Shown here in pieces: positions 6,847-15,267 of a stretch of DNA of 64,000 bases. The stretch is from Pseudodesulfovibrio senegalensis (GTDB lineage: Bacteria > Desulfobacterota > Desulfovibrionia > Desulfovibrionales > Desulfovibrionaceae). The notes beneath the pieces are model-generated. The model ran no database searches. It saw only the letters and a program-made list of their open reading frames with translations, and was not told the DNA's origin. Within the stretch, counting starts at the first letter, position 1; every line of letters starts with the position of its first letter. The stretch spans positions 1 through 64,000 of the forward strand of contig NZ_WAIE01000004.1 in NCBI RefSeq assembly GCF_008830225.1. The letters run 5' to 3'. The translations under genes and the position numbers were made by a program.

Positions 6847-8786
6847 AACGAACAGGAATAGCCGTTCGCCTCGCAGCGCTCATACTGGCCTGCTCGCTCG
6901 TGATCCTCAGCCTCATCGTGGGCTACAACTACGTTGTTTCCCGCAACATCATCATCAGCCAGGACGAGCACACCGGGGCCGGGCTGGCACAGGCCACCAG
7001 CGCGCGCATCAGCAAGGTGCTCTTTGCCGTGCAAAAGGTGGCCGACAGCATCGCCTACACGCTTGAGGACGCGGAGATCAACGAAAAGCTCATCGACGAG
7101 CTCGGCCGCAGGGTGCTGGCCGGGAACCCCGAGATATTCGGCACGGCCGTGGCCTTTGAACCCTACGCCTTCGACCCGGCCAAACTGTATTTTTCCCCGT
7201 ACCATTACCGTTCCCAGAATCGCATCGCCTCCACCAATCTGGGCAGCAAGGACTACCGCTATTTCCACATGGACTGGTATCAGCTGGCCAAGGAACTGGA
7301 CAAGGCCGTGTGGACCGAGCCGTATTTCGACGAAGGGGGCGGGCGGGCGCTTATGTGCACGTATTCCGTACCTTTCTACCGCAATGTTGACGGCAAGCGG
7401 ATATTCTCGGGCGTTGTCACTGCGGATATCGATTTGAGCTGGCTGCAGAAGATGATCACCGACATCGAGGTTTACGAGACCGGTTACGTGTTTCTGCTTT
7501 CGCGCTACGGCACGTTCATATCCAGCCCGAATCCGGATCTGGTCATGAACGAAACCATCTTCACGCTGGCCGAGGAAAAGAATGTGCCCGAGCTGCGGGA
7601 CGTGGGCCGTTCCATGCTGGCCGGAGAATCCGGGTATCGTGAAATGGAAGACCTTCCGGGCATAGGCGAGGCGTTCATCTACTACATGCCGCTGCCCGCG
7701 GAAAAATGGTCGCTGGCCATCGTGTTTCCCAAGGACGAGATGCTGGCGGGCGTGACCCAGCTTTCGCACACCGTGGCGATCATCGGCGTGGTGGGCTTTC
7801 TTGCGCTGGCCGCGTTGATCATCTCCATTTCCGGCAGCATTACCCAGCCTTTGCGCAAGCTCACCGTGGTGGCCAACCGCATCGCCTCGGGCGATCTGGA
7901 CCAGAAGGTGCCGGAAATCCGCACCCGGGACGAGGTGGGCGATCTGGCTTCGTCATTCAAGACCATGAAAATCTCTCTCAAGGATTACATCGCCAACCTG
8001 ACCGCGGCCACGGCCGCGCGGGAGCGCATCGAGTCCGAACTGCGCATTGCGCGTGAAATCCAGATGGGCATACTGCCCAAGCTGTTTCCGGCTTTTCCGG
8101 ACCGCACCGAGTTCGACGTGTACGCCTCCATCGAACCGGCCAAGGAAGTGGGCGGGGACCTCTACGATTTCTTTTTTGTGGATGACCGGCATTTCTGTTT
8201 TCTGGTGGGCGATGTCTCGGGCAAGGGTGTTCCGGCCGCATTTTTCATGGCTGTGACCAAGACCCTGCTCAAGGTTGTGGCCGAGCGCGGACTGGACCCG
8301 GGGCAGGTGCTTTCCAAGGTCAATGCGGATTTGGCCGCGGAAAACGAATCCTGCATGTTCGTGACCCTGTTTCTGGCCATCGTGGATATCGAGACCGGCG
8401 AAACGCGTTATGCCAATGCCGGGCACAATCCGCCCGTGCTCTTGCGCCGCGGTCAACAGCCCGAATGGGTGCCGCCGCTGAACGAACCGGTTGCGGGTGT
8501 CATGGAAGGCATGGAATACTCCACCAAGACCATGAGCATGAGCCCCGGCGATACCCTGTTCATTTACACGGACGGCGTCACCGAGGCCATGGACGCGGAC
8601 AAGAACATGTATTCCGATCCCCGGTTGCTGGACGTGCTGGCGACGCTGGACTGCGTGACCGCGGAGGATCTTGTGGCCACGGTGGATGCGTCCATCAAGG
8701 CGTTCACCGGGGGAGCCGAGCAGTCGGACGACATAACCATGCTGGCCATGCAGTTCCATGGGCCGGATGGTGAGAACAAGGAGTAG
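6843..8786 (+). CDS. Membrane sensor phosphatase: Cache-HAMP-PP2C (SpoIIE/RsbU type)
   Basis: A 647-residue receptor. A membrane helix at about residues 8-30 is followed by a periplasmic double-Cache-like domain to about 305, a second helix at about 310-331, a HAMP linker to about 385, a short coiled coil, and a C-terminal PP2C/SpoIIE serine phosphatase from about 400. The metal-binding acidic motifs GGDLYDF, GDVSGKG, TDGVTEA and QSDDIT are all present, so it should be active. By family logic it dephosphorylates the STAS protein encoded next. It is the second gene of a four-gene operon with 4-bp overlap upstream and 6-bp spacing downstream. Confidence 0.92.
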   Translation: MKRTGIAVRLAALILACSLVILSLIVGYNYVVSRNIIISQDEHTGAGLAQATSARISKVLFAVQKVADSIAYTLEDAEINEKLIDELGRRVLAGNPEIFGTAVAFEPYAFDPAKLYFSPYHYRSQNRIASTNLGSKDYRYFHMDWYQLAKELDKAVWTEPYFDEGGGRALMCTYSVPFYRNVDGKRIFSGVVTADIDLSWLQKMITDIEVYETGYVFLLSRYGTFISSPNPDLVMNETIFTLAEEKNVPELRDVGRSMLAGESGYREMEDLPGIGEAFIYYMPLPAEKWSLAIVFPKDEMLAGVTQLSHTVAIIGVVGFLALAALIISISGSITQPLRKLTVVANRIASGDLDQKVPEIRTRDEVGDLASSFKTMKISLKDYIANLTAATAARERIESELRIAREIQMGILPKLFPAFPDRTEFDVYASIEPAKEVGGDLYDFFFVDDRHFCFLVGDVSGKGVPAAFFMAVTKTLLKVVAERGLDPGQVLSKVNADLAAENESCMFVTLFLAIVDIETGETRYANAGHNPPVLLRRGQQPEWVPPLNEPVAGVMEGMEYSTKTMSMSPGDTLFIYTDGVTEAMDADKNMYSDPRLLDVLATLDCVTAEDLVATVDASIKAFTGGAEQSDDITMLAMQFHGPDGENKE

Positions 8787-8792
8787 ATCATT

Positions 8793-9122
8793 ATGGATAT
8801 TGCCAACGAACAGCGGGGCGATTGGTTGCTGATGCGGGTCGGCGGTCGCCTCGACGCCGTGACCGCCCCGGATTTCGACAAGGATTTTCAGGCCGTGCTC
8901 GATGCCGAGAATTCCCATGTGGTGGTGGACCTTGCCGGACTCGAATACATCAGTTCCGCAGGCCTGCGTTCCATCCTCGCTGCGGCCAAGAAGATTCGCA
9001 CAGGCGGGGGCAAGATCGTTTTTTCCGGTCTGGACGGCATGGTTGAGGAGGTCTTTCGGGTTTCCGGTTTCGCAGCCATGTTTACCCTGTACGCCACCGC
9101 GGACGAAGCCGTGGCCTCCTGA
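8793..9122 (+). CDS. STAS-domain anti-sigma factor antagonist
   Basis: A 109-residue single-domain STAS protein of the SpoIIAA/RsbV type. The conserved loop YISSAGLRS is at residues 52-60. Ser55 aligns with the serine phosphorylated in SpoIIAA-like antagonists, which are inactive when phosphorylated and bind the anti-sigma kinase when dephosphorylated. Its position between the PP2C phosphatase and the HATPase protein is the canonical partner-switching order. No sigma factor gene is in the window. Confidence 0.93.
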   Translation: MDIANEQRGDWLLMRVGGRLDAVTAPDFDKDFQAVLDAENSHVVVDLAGLEYISSAGLRSILAAAKKIRTGGGKIVFSGLDGMVEEVFRVSGFAAMFTLYATADEAVAS

Positions 9123-9133
9123 CCGGATTCGCC

Positions 9134-9565
9134 GTGTCTATCCTGCGTATTCCCGCGTCTGCAGACCGTTTTTACGAGGTCTGCGAATTCGTGCGTTCCC
9201 GCGCTGCAGCGCTGGGCGTGCCCGATTCCCTGCATATGAAGCTCGATCTGGTGGTTGAGGAGCTGGTGGTCAACATCGCCTCCTATGCCTATCCGGACGG
9301 GGGTGGCGATGTGGAGGTCGAATGCGAGCGGGGATTCGACCCCCTGGATGAAGGCGCTTCCGGCGAATTTTTCTGCGTGCGCCTGCGGGATTGGGGGCTG
9401 GCCTTTGATCCGTTGCAGGGGCCGCCGCCGGATGTGACGGCAGCCATGCACAAGCGGGACGTGGGCGGTCTGGGCGTTCACCTTGTGCGTGAAATGACCG
9501 ATAGCTGCCGGTATGAGCGCAGGCAGGACATGAACGAATTCACCGCCTGTTTTCAAATAGGATGA
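9134..9565 (+). CDS. Anti-sigma/anti-regulator serine kinase (RsbW-type HATPase)
   Basis: A 143-residue GHKL ATPase of the RsbW/SpoIIAB group. The N-box is at Glu43-x3-Asn47 (EELVVN). A G1-like segment RDWGLAFDP lies near residue 96, and GGLGVHLVREMTD near 115 serves as the ATP lid. It probably phosphorylates the STAS protein and holds an unknown target such as a sigma factor or effector. The start is GTG at 9134. No strong Shine-Dalgarno is seen, so translation may be coupled to the STAS gene 11 bp upstream. It is the last gene of the operon. Confidence 0.9.
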   Translation: MSILRIPASADRFYEVCEFVRSRAAALGVPDSLHMKLDLVVEELVVNIASYAYPDGGGDVEVECERGFDPLDEGASGEFFCVRLRDWGLAFDPLQGPPPDVTAAMHKRDVGGLGVHLVREMTDSCRYERRQDMNEFTACFQIG

Positions 9566-9606
9566 TTTTTCGAGCATCCACCTGAATTCAATACACGGAA
9601 GGCATC

Positions 9607-10587
9607 ATGAGCCAGAGAATTTCGCAACTGCGTGATGAGGCGCGGGCACATTGTCCGGCGGTTTCCCTTGAACGGGCCGTGCTGGTCACGGACTATTGCC
9701 GTGAGCGCGGCGGCCCGCAGCACGGGCCTGAGGACCGGGCCGAGCTTTTCCGTCATCTGTGCATGACCCGGCGCGTGCATGTGGGGGAGAACGAGTTGAT
9801 CGTGGGCGAGCGCGGACCTGTTCCGGGCGTGGTGCCGCTGTATCCGGAACAGATGGGTTCTGTCGACGGGCTCGTGCCGGAAGGAGAGCCCGTTTACGAG
9901 GCGGACGCAGGAATGGCGCAGTCCTTTGATCAGGCCGTGGGCTGGTGGCGGGATGCTTTGGCCCGGGACGGGAACAAGGATCAGCACATTTGGCAGGTCG
10001 GCTTTGGCGACGATTTTCCCCGGCTGTGTCACAAGGGCATTCTGGCCCGCAAGGCGGTCATTGCCCGCGCACTCGGTGCAGAAGACGCGGGCCCGGATTC
10101 CCGGCAGCAGGCGCGGTTGCGCGCCGAGCTGAATGCCGAAGATATCGCCTGCAACGGCATCATGATTTTTGCGGTGCGCCATGCGCAGCAAGCGGATGAG
10201 ATGGCCGAGGCGCTGGAGCGGAAAGGAGACGATCCTGAACGCGCAGCCCAGTTGCGGCACATGGCGGACGCGTGCCGCCGGGTTCCGGCCCATTCGCCCT
10301 GTGATTTCTGGGAAGCCCTGCAGATGTACTGGTTCATGCACCTGGGAACCATGATGGAACGCCCGCAATGCGAGCCCGTGCGCGTGGGCGAGTTGCTCGA
10401 TTTTCTGACCCCGTATTATGAAACCGACACCAAAGAGGGCGGCATGCCCGGTGAGTTCGCCAAGGAGCTTGTGGCCTGCTTCATGGTCAAGGCGCACACC
10501 CACGGCATGCTTGCTTTGCCGGAAAGCGCGGATGGGGAGTTGGCCGCACGTATGCTGGAGGTCGCCGGAGAATTGTCGATCGAATAG
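9607..10587 (+). pseudogene. N-terminal fragment of a glycyl radical enzyme (HypD/PFL family)
   Basis: 326 residues that match only the first ~40 % of glycyl radical enzymes (full length about 790). The features fit the hydroxyproline dehydratase/HypD branch better than pyruvate formate-lyase: SLERAVLVTDYCRE near residue 20, GENELIVGERGP near 60, and CDFWEALQMYWFMHLG near 235. Reading stops soon after a segment equivalent to the FxxKF region, so the active-site Cys loop and the C-terminal glycyl radical motif are both missing. No activating radical-SAM enzyme is adjacent. The frame is intact and has a good start at 9607, so expression of a fragment cannot be excluded, but catalysis is not possible. 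Confidence 0.75.
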
Positions 10588-10668
10588 TGTTTGGTTAAAA
10601 AGTTGCATATTTAAGTATTTGAAATAATGGATATTTGATCTATTTTTCGTGCTGCGAACAGCGCGCAG

Positions 10669-10701
10669 GCCCTGCCCCCGGTGCGGCAGGGCTGTTTTTT
10701 T
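10669..10701 (+). terminator. Intrinsic terminator after the glycyl-radical fragment
   Basis: A perfect 8-bp stem, GCCCTGCC with GGCAGGGC, with an 8-nt loop, followed by TGTTTTTTT. The preceding 80 bp are unusually AT-rich. Confidence 0.85.
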
Positions 10702-10781
10702 GTGCTTTTTTGCGGGTTGGGGTACACAGAGCGGAATATGGCGGCGCGCACCGTGCGCGGCAAGTTTTTCAGGGAGAACCG

Positions 10782-11348
10782 ATGCGAGTTGGCCGTTTTC
10801 TGGAGCGAGTGATCAAGATGCCGTGGGTGGCCTTGTGGGGCCTGCCGTTCTTCGTGTTCAACGCCGGGGAGCTGCGGCACTGGATGCCCATGCTGGGCGG
10901 GGCGCACGAATGGTTGCGCACGTTTTTCCTGCGTCGTTTGGGTGCGCGCATCGGCAAGGGCTCGCGGGTGCGCAGCCATGCGTATGTGACGCGGCCCAAG
11001 TTTTTGCGTATGGGCGTCAATTCGCGCATCGGCAATGGCTGCCGCCTCTTCCTGCACGACCGACTGACCATTGGCGACAACGTACACATCGGGTCCGGTC
11101 TTTCGGTCATCACCACGGACCACCGCATCGACGATCCCGCCAGACCGTTGGCGGCGCAGGGCATGAACCTCGGGCCGGTGACAATCGAAGATGACGTATA
11201 CATCGGGGCCAACGTGACCATTTTGCGCGGTGTGACCATCCACGGCCGTACCGTGGTTGCGGCCGGGGCCGTGGTCACAAGTGAACTGGCCTCGGGCTTC
11301 GTGTACGGCGGAGTTCCCGCCAAACCGCTGCGCGCGTTGGATTCCTGA
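10782..11348 (+). CDS. Hexapeptide-repeat acyltransferase (WcaF/LacA-like)
   Basis: A 188-residue left-handed beta-helix acyltransferase, probably adding an acetyl group to a sugar in surface glycan synthesis. Repeats of the [LIV]-G-x-x-x-x type start near residue 60 (ARIGKGSRV, SRIGNGCRL, LTIGDNVHIGSG). The catalytic His lies in the STITTDHRI-like turn around residue 112, and VTIEDDVYIGANVTIL precedes the C-terminal GVPAKPLR closing motif. The N-terminal 45 residues are hydrophobic and amphipathic and may associate with the membrane. The ATG at 10782 follows AGGGAG. It is followed after 10 bp by a glycosyltransferase and is likely co-transcribed with it. Confidence 0.85.
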   Translation: MRVGRFLERVIKMPWVALWGLPFFVFNAGELRHWMPMLGGAHEWLRTFFLRRLGARIGKGSRVRSHAYVTRPKFLRMGVNSRIGNGCRLFLHDRLTIGDNVHIGSGLSVITTDHRIDDPARPLAAQGMNLGPVTIEDDVYIGANVTILRGVTIHGRTVVAAGAVVTSELASGFVYGGVPAKPLRALDS

Positions 11349-11358
11349 GGCTTTTCCC

Positions 11359-12525
11359 ATGAGCGTCCGCCAGTTTTTTTTCGCCAAGAAATTCATCCTG
11401 CCTTCGCGGGCGGCCAATGCGCTGCAATCCCTGACCATGGCCTATGCCTTTGCGGAAAATGGCGTGCGCACCACCCTGTGGCCCGGGTTTCGCGCCCGCG
11501 ACCATGCGGCGTTCCAAGCCGGGCTGGAGCGCGATTACGCGTTGCAGGCTTCGGATTCCCTGAACCTCGTGTCTCTTTCCGGCGCGCACAAGGGGCTCTA
11601 CGGCCTCGGGTTCCGCGCGCGTCTGGCCGCGGCATGGCTCACCGCGCCGCGTGATGCGGTTTTTTATGCCCGCGACATCAAGGAAGCCCTGATGCTGGCG
11701 CGGCTCAAGCGACTGTCGCCCGTAAAGCATCCGTTTTATTTCGAACTGCATGAACTGTTGGCTGAGCAGCACAAGGCCCACGGCACCGGACGCGAGGACC
11801 ATTTCGCGCGCATGGAGGCCGAGGTGCTGGCGCAGGTGGACGGCGTAATCAGCATCAGCCCGGTGCTGGTGGAGGCCCTGCACGCGCGCTACCTCGTGGA
11901 CGCCCCGGTGCTGGTTTCGCCCATGGGCTACAACCATCGCCTGTATTCACCCGGGCCGGCCGCGGACTTTTCCGGCGCGGTGACGCTGGCCTATGCGGGC
12001 AGCCTGTACGAAGGCAAGGGCGTGCACAATCTGGTGCGGGCCATGGCACACCTGCCCGAGCGCTTCCGGCTGCTGGTGGCGGGCGGTTCGCCGGAAAGCG
12101 AACTGGAACGGCTGCGGGCCATGGCGCAAGATATTCCGGGCGGCGCGGAGCGCATCGAATTTACCGGGTTCCTTTCGCCGGGCGAACTCGGCCCGCGTCT
12201 GGCCCAATGTTCCATGATGGTCATTCCCCAGTGCTCGGGCGCGGAATTCTTTTCGCCCATCAAGCTGTACGAGGCCATGGGCATGGCCCTGCCGCTGGTG
12301 GCCACCCCGGTTCCGGCCCTGACCTCGGTGCTGGATCACGGCGAGGATGCAATCATTGCCGACGACGAATCCCCGGAAGCGCTGGCCCGCGCCGTGCAGG
12401 ACATGGCCGGGGACCAGCCCCGCGCCCGCGCCATGCAGCAGCGCTGTCGGGAACGTGCTGCCACGCTTTCGTGGAAACACCGGGCAGGGCAGTGTCTGGA
12501 ATTCATGGCCACAGGCCGTCGATAA
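11359..12525 (+). CDS. Glycosyltransferase family 4-like protein
   Basis: A 388-residue GT-B glycosyltransferase. The C-terminal half shows the family 4 pattern: LAYAGSLYEGKGVHNLV near residue 208 for donor binding, and a downstream E-x7-E type stretch (SPIKLYEAMGMALPLVAT) near 300. The N-terminal acceptor domain has a FELHELLAEQ helix. The acceptor and donor sugars cannot be read from the sequence. The gene is paired with the upstream acyltransferase. Its last six codons and TAA form the left arm of palindromic repeat copy 5. Confidence 0.85.
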   Translation: MSVRQFFFAKKFILPSRAANALQSLTMAYAFAENGVRTTLWPGFRARDHAAFQAGLERDYALQASDSLNLVSLSGAHKGLYGLGFRARLAAAWLTAPRDAVFYARDIKEALMLARLKRLSPVKHPFYFELHELLAEQHKAHGTGREDHFARMEAEVLAQVDGVISISPVLVEALHARYLVDAPVLVSPMGYNHRLYSPGPAADFSGAVTLAYAGSLYEGKGVHNLVRAMAHLPERFRLLVAGGSPESELERLRAMAQDIPGGAERIEFTGFLSPGELGPRLAQCSMMVIPQCSGAEFFSPIKLYEAMGMALPLVATPVPALTSVLDHGEDAIIADDESPEALARAVQDMAGDQPRARAMQQRCRERAATLSWKHRAGQCLEFMATGRR

Positions 12526-12641
12526 CGGCACGATTGCGGCGTTGCCGCAAAAGGATCAACCCCTCGCGTACGTGTTGTACGCGTCGGTTCTGCTCCTTTT
12601 TTTGCGCCTAGCCTTCGCACCGTTCTCGACGGCCTGTGGCC
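12507..12641. repeat. Palindromic repeat, copy 5
   Basis: The outer arms 12507-12528 and 12620-12641 are complementary over 22 bp with a single mismatch, at the same position as in copy 4. The left arm is coding sequence of the glycosyltransferase. An AAAAGGA/TCCTTTT middle stem with a T-tract and the CGCGTAC/GTACGCG inner stem match the other copies. Confidence 0.9.
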
Positions 12642-12690
12642 GGAGCGTGATGGTCGTCCTCTGGGGGGGCGGCAGGGTTATGGCTACTCC

Positions 12691-12797
12691 CGATTGCGGC
12701 GTTGCCGCAAAAGGATCAACCCCTCGCGTACGTGTTGTACGCGTCGGTTCTGCTCCTTTTTTTTGCGCCTAGCCTTCGCACCGTTCTCGACGGCCTG
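12691..12797. repeat. Palindromic repeat, copy 6 (tandem, left end lost)
   Basis: A tandem duplicate of copy 5 with a 160-bp period. The inner part is nearly identical. The GATAACGG left end is replaced by unrelated sequence, while the right arm CCGTTCTCGACGGCCTG (12781-12797) is kept. Confidence 0.85.
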
Positions 12798-12905
12798 CGG
12801 GTCGCTGTTGCGATCAATCCGAATCGCCGGTGTCCGTTTGTTTCCGGCAAAGGCCCGCGCCATGCGGCTTCTTGCCTAAGAAACCCGCATACGGTACTGT
12901 GTCCC

Positions 12906-12960
12906 GTTCCGTTTTCGGCGCAGGTCTGCGCCGTGGCATGCATTGGGTGAAAAACGGAAC
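12906..12960. promoter_or_regulatory. Nested inverted repeat upstream of the nonulosonate operon
   Basis: GTTCCGTTTT (12906-12915) is complementary to AAAACGGAAC (12951-12960). The space between them holds a second hairpin, GGCGCA-GGTC-TGCGCC (12917-12932). There is no T-tract. It ends 52 bp before the NeuB start, so a role as operator or leader structure is plausible. No clear promoter hexamers were recognised nearby. Confidence 0.5.
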
Positions 12961-13012
12961 CGTGAACAATCCTTGCAGCGAGACAACAGGCCCGTTTGGC
13001 GGGCAGAGATAC

Positions 13013-14071
13013 ATGATGAAAACGCCTGAAATTGATATTTGCGGCAGAAAGGTCGGCCCGGACCACGCGCCGCTGGTCATTGCGGAGATAGGCATCAACC
13101 ACGAGGGCAGCCTCGAGGTGGCCAAGGCCATGGTCAAGGCGGCCGCCGATGCCGGGGCCGAGATCGTCAAGCACCAGACCCATGTGGTGGAGGACGAGAT
13201 GTCCGCCCAGGCCCGCAGCGTGGTGCCCGGCAATGCGGACGTGTCCATCTATGAGATCATGGAACGTTGCGCCCTGAACGAGCAGGACGAGCTGGCGCTC
13301 AAGCAGTATGTGGAATCGCTGGGCATGATCTTTCTGTCCACGCCGTTTTCCCGCGCGGCCGCCGACCGTCTGGAGCGCTTCGGGGTCGGGGCCTACAAGA
13401 TCGGTTCGGGCGAGTGCAACAACTATCCGCTGCTGGACCATGTGGCCTCCTTCGGCAAGCCGGTCATCCTGAGCACGGGCATGAACGACATTGCCAGCGT
13501 GGAAAAGGCCGTGGCGGTTTTTCGCAAGCACGGCACACCGTTCGCCCTGCTGCATTGCACCAACATCTATCCCACGCCGCCGGAGCTGGTGCGGCTGGGG
13601 GCCATGGTGGAGCTGGCCGAGCATTTTCCGGACGCGGTGATCGGGCTTTCCGACCACACCGAGACCAACCACACCTGCCTCGGGGCCGTGGCGCTGGGGG
13701 CCAGCATTCTGGAGCGCCATTTCACGGATGACATGAGTCGCCCCGGGCCGGACATTGTCTGCTCCATGGACCCGGCGGCCCTGAGCGACCTCGTGCGCGG
13801 CTCGGCCATCATCCATGCGGCGCGCGGCGGCAGCAAAAAACCGCTGCAAGAGGAACAGGCCACCATCGACTTCGCCTACGCCACGGTGGTGACCATCCAA
13901 CCCGTGCGCGCGGGCGAGCCCTTTACCCGCGAGAACCTGTGGGTCAAACGGCCCGGCACTGGCGAACTGCTGGCCGAGGAATACGAATCCGTGCTGGGGC
14001 GCATTGCCGCCGCAGACATTCCTGCGGATACGCACCTGAAACGCTCTGACATGACGGACGTGACGGACTGA
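13013..14071 (+). CDS. neuB: Nonulosonic acid synthase (NeuB family)
   Basis: A 352-residue sialic/legionaminic acid synthase that condenses phosphoenolpyruvate with an N-acetylmannosamine-type sugar. The TIM barrel starts with VIAEIGINHEGS (about residue 22), then KHQTH, and ILSTGM near 160. The HCTNIYPTP and GLSDHTETN segments (about 182 and 210) hold family metal and substrate residues. The C-terminal ~65 residues form the SAF/antifreeze-like domain (RENLWVKRPG). ATG codons at 13013 and 13016 are both possible with weak Shine-Dalgarno. It starts a ten-gene operon that also has NeuC and NeuA homologues. Substrate identity (Neu, Leg) is not settled by sequence. Confidence 0.92.
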   Translation: MMKTPEIDICGRKVGPDHAPLVIAEIGINHEGSLEVAKAMVKAAADAGAEIVKHQTHVVEDEMSAQARSVVPGNADVSIYEIMERCALNEQDELALKQYVESLGMIFLSTPFSRAAADRLERFGVGAYKIGSGECNNYPLLDHVASFGKPVILSTGMNDIASVEKAVAVFRKHGTPFALLHCTNIYPTPPELVRLGAMVELAEHFPDAVIGLSDHTETNHTCLGAVALGASILERHFTDDMSRPGPDIVCSMDPAALSDLVRGSAIIHAARGGSKKPLQEEQATIDFAYATVVTIQPVRAGEPFTRENLWVKRPGTGELLAEEYESVLGRIAAADIPADTHLKRSDMTDVTD

Positions 14072-14073
14072 TC

Positions 14074-15195
14074 ATGAAGAAGATACTTTTTCTGACCGGA
14101 ACGCGGGCCGATTTCGGCAAGCTCAAGCCGCTCATCGTGCGGGCCGAGGCCCTGGACGACGTGGAAGTGTTCGTGTTCGTGACCGGCATGCACATGATGC
14201 GCAAGTACGGGTACACGCACATGGAGGTGGAATACCTGAACCTGCCGCACCGCATCCACGGATACGTGAACCAGAACGAGGCCGACACCATGGACACGGT
14301 GCTGGCCAAGACGGTTTCCGGTCTGTCCGACTACGTCAAGGAAGTCCGGCCGGACATGATCGTGGTCCATGGTGACCGCGTGGAGGCTCTGGCCGGGGCG
14401 TCCGTGGGCAGCCTGAACAACATTCTGGTGGCCCATGTTGAGGGCGGCGAGGTTTCGGGCACGGTGGACGAACTCATTCGTCACGCTGTTTCCAAGCTCT
14501 CACACGTTCATTTCGTTTCCAACGATCAGGCCCGTGCGCGGCTGCTTCAACTGGGCGAGACGGATGAGAGCATTTTCGTGATCGGATCGCCGGATATCGA
14601 CGTCATGGCCTCGGGCGACCTGCCGGGCATTGACGAGGTGCGTTCCCGTTACGAATTCGATTTTGCAGACTACGGCGTGGTTTTGTTCCATTCCGTGACC
14701 ACGGACCTTGAGAATCTGCCGCGCCATGTGAACGCCATGGTGGAGGCGCTGGAGGCCAGCGGCAACAATCACGTGGTGGTGCACCCCAACAACGACCCGG
14801 GCAACGAGATCATCCGCAAGGCCTACGAGCGCCTTGAGGGCAATCCCCGGTTCCGGTTCTATCCGTCCATGCGTTTTGAATATTTCCTTTCGCTGCTCAA
14901 GCACGCGGACTACATGGTGGGCAACTCCAGCGCGGGCATCCGCGAGGCCCCGTTCTACGGCGTGCCCAGCATTGATCTGGGCCACCGACAGTCTAACCGA
15001 GGCACGGCCGCCAGCCTCATGCACGTGGATTTCGACAGGGACGCCATTCTTGCGGCCATACAGTCGGCCCCGTCCCTGCGCGGCAACCCCTGCGCGGATT
15101 TCGGCTCCGGCGACAGCGCCGAACAGTTTGCCGCCGCACTGACCGATGACGCGTTCTGGCAGCGCAGCACGCAGAAATATTTTGTTGATATGTAG
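14074..15195 (+). CDS. neuC: UDP-N-acetylglucosamine 2-epimerase, hydrolysing (NeuC/LegG family)
   Basis: A 373-residue GT-B-fold epimerase that hydrolyses a UDP-HexNAc and releases the ManNAc-type precursor used by NeuB. Visible hallmarks are TGTRADFGKLKPL at residues 8-20, VHGDRVEALAGA near 96, HVEGGEVSGTVDE near 118, and the NSSAGIREAPFYGVP uridine-binding segment near 285. It sits 2 bp after neuB, so the two are translationally linked. With the cytidylyltransferase at 19923 it completes a NeuC-NeuB-NeuA set, so CMP-activated sugar can be made from a UDP-sugar within this operon. Confidence 0.92.
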   Translation: MKKILFLTGTRADFGKLKPLIVRAEALDDVEVFVFVTGMHMMRKYGYTHMEVEYLNLPHRIHGYVNQNEADTMDTVLAKTVSGLSDYVKEVRPDMIVVHGDRVEALAGASVGSLNNILVAHVEGGEVSGTVDELIRHAVSKLSHVHFVSNDQARARLLQLGETDESIFVIGSPDIDVMASGDLPGIDEVRSRYEFDFADYGVVLFHSVTTDLENLPRHVNAMVEALEASGNNHVVVHPNNDPGNEIIRKAYERLEGNPRFRFYPSMRFEYFLSLLKHADYMVGNSSAGIREAPFYGVPSIDLGHRQSNRGTAASLMHVDFDRDAILAAIQSAPSLRGNPCADFGSGDSAEQFAAALTDDAFWQRSTQKYFVDM

Positions 15196-15267
15196 AAAGC
15201 TATAGAATAGTATCCCTCCGCCAACCGTTGAAGGGGGTTGGTGTAAAAAAAGAAATGGGGATTCAAT

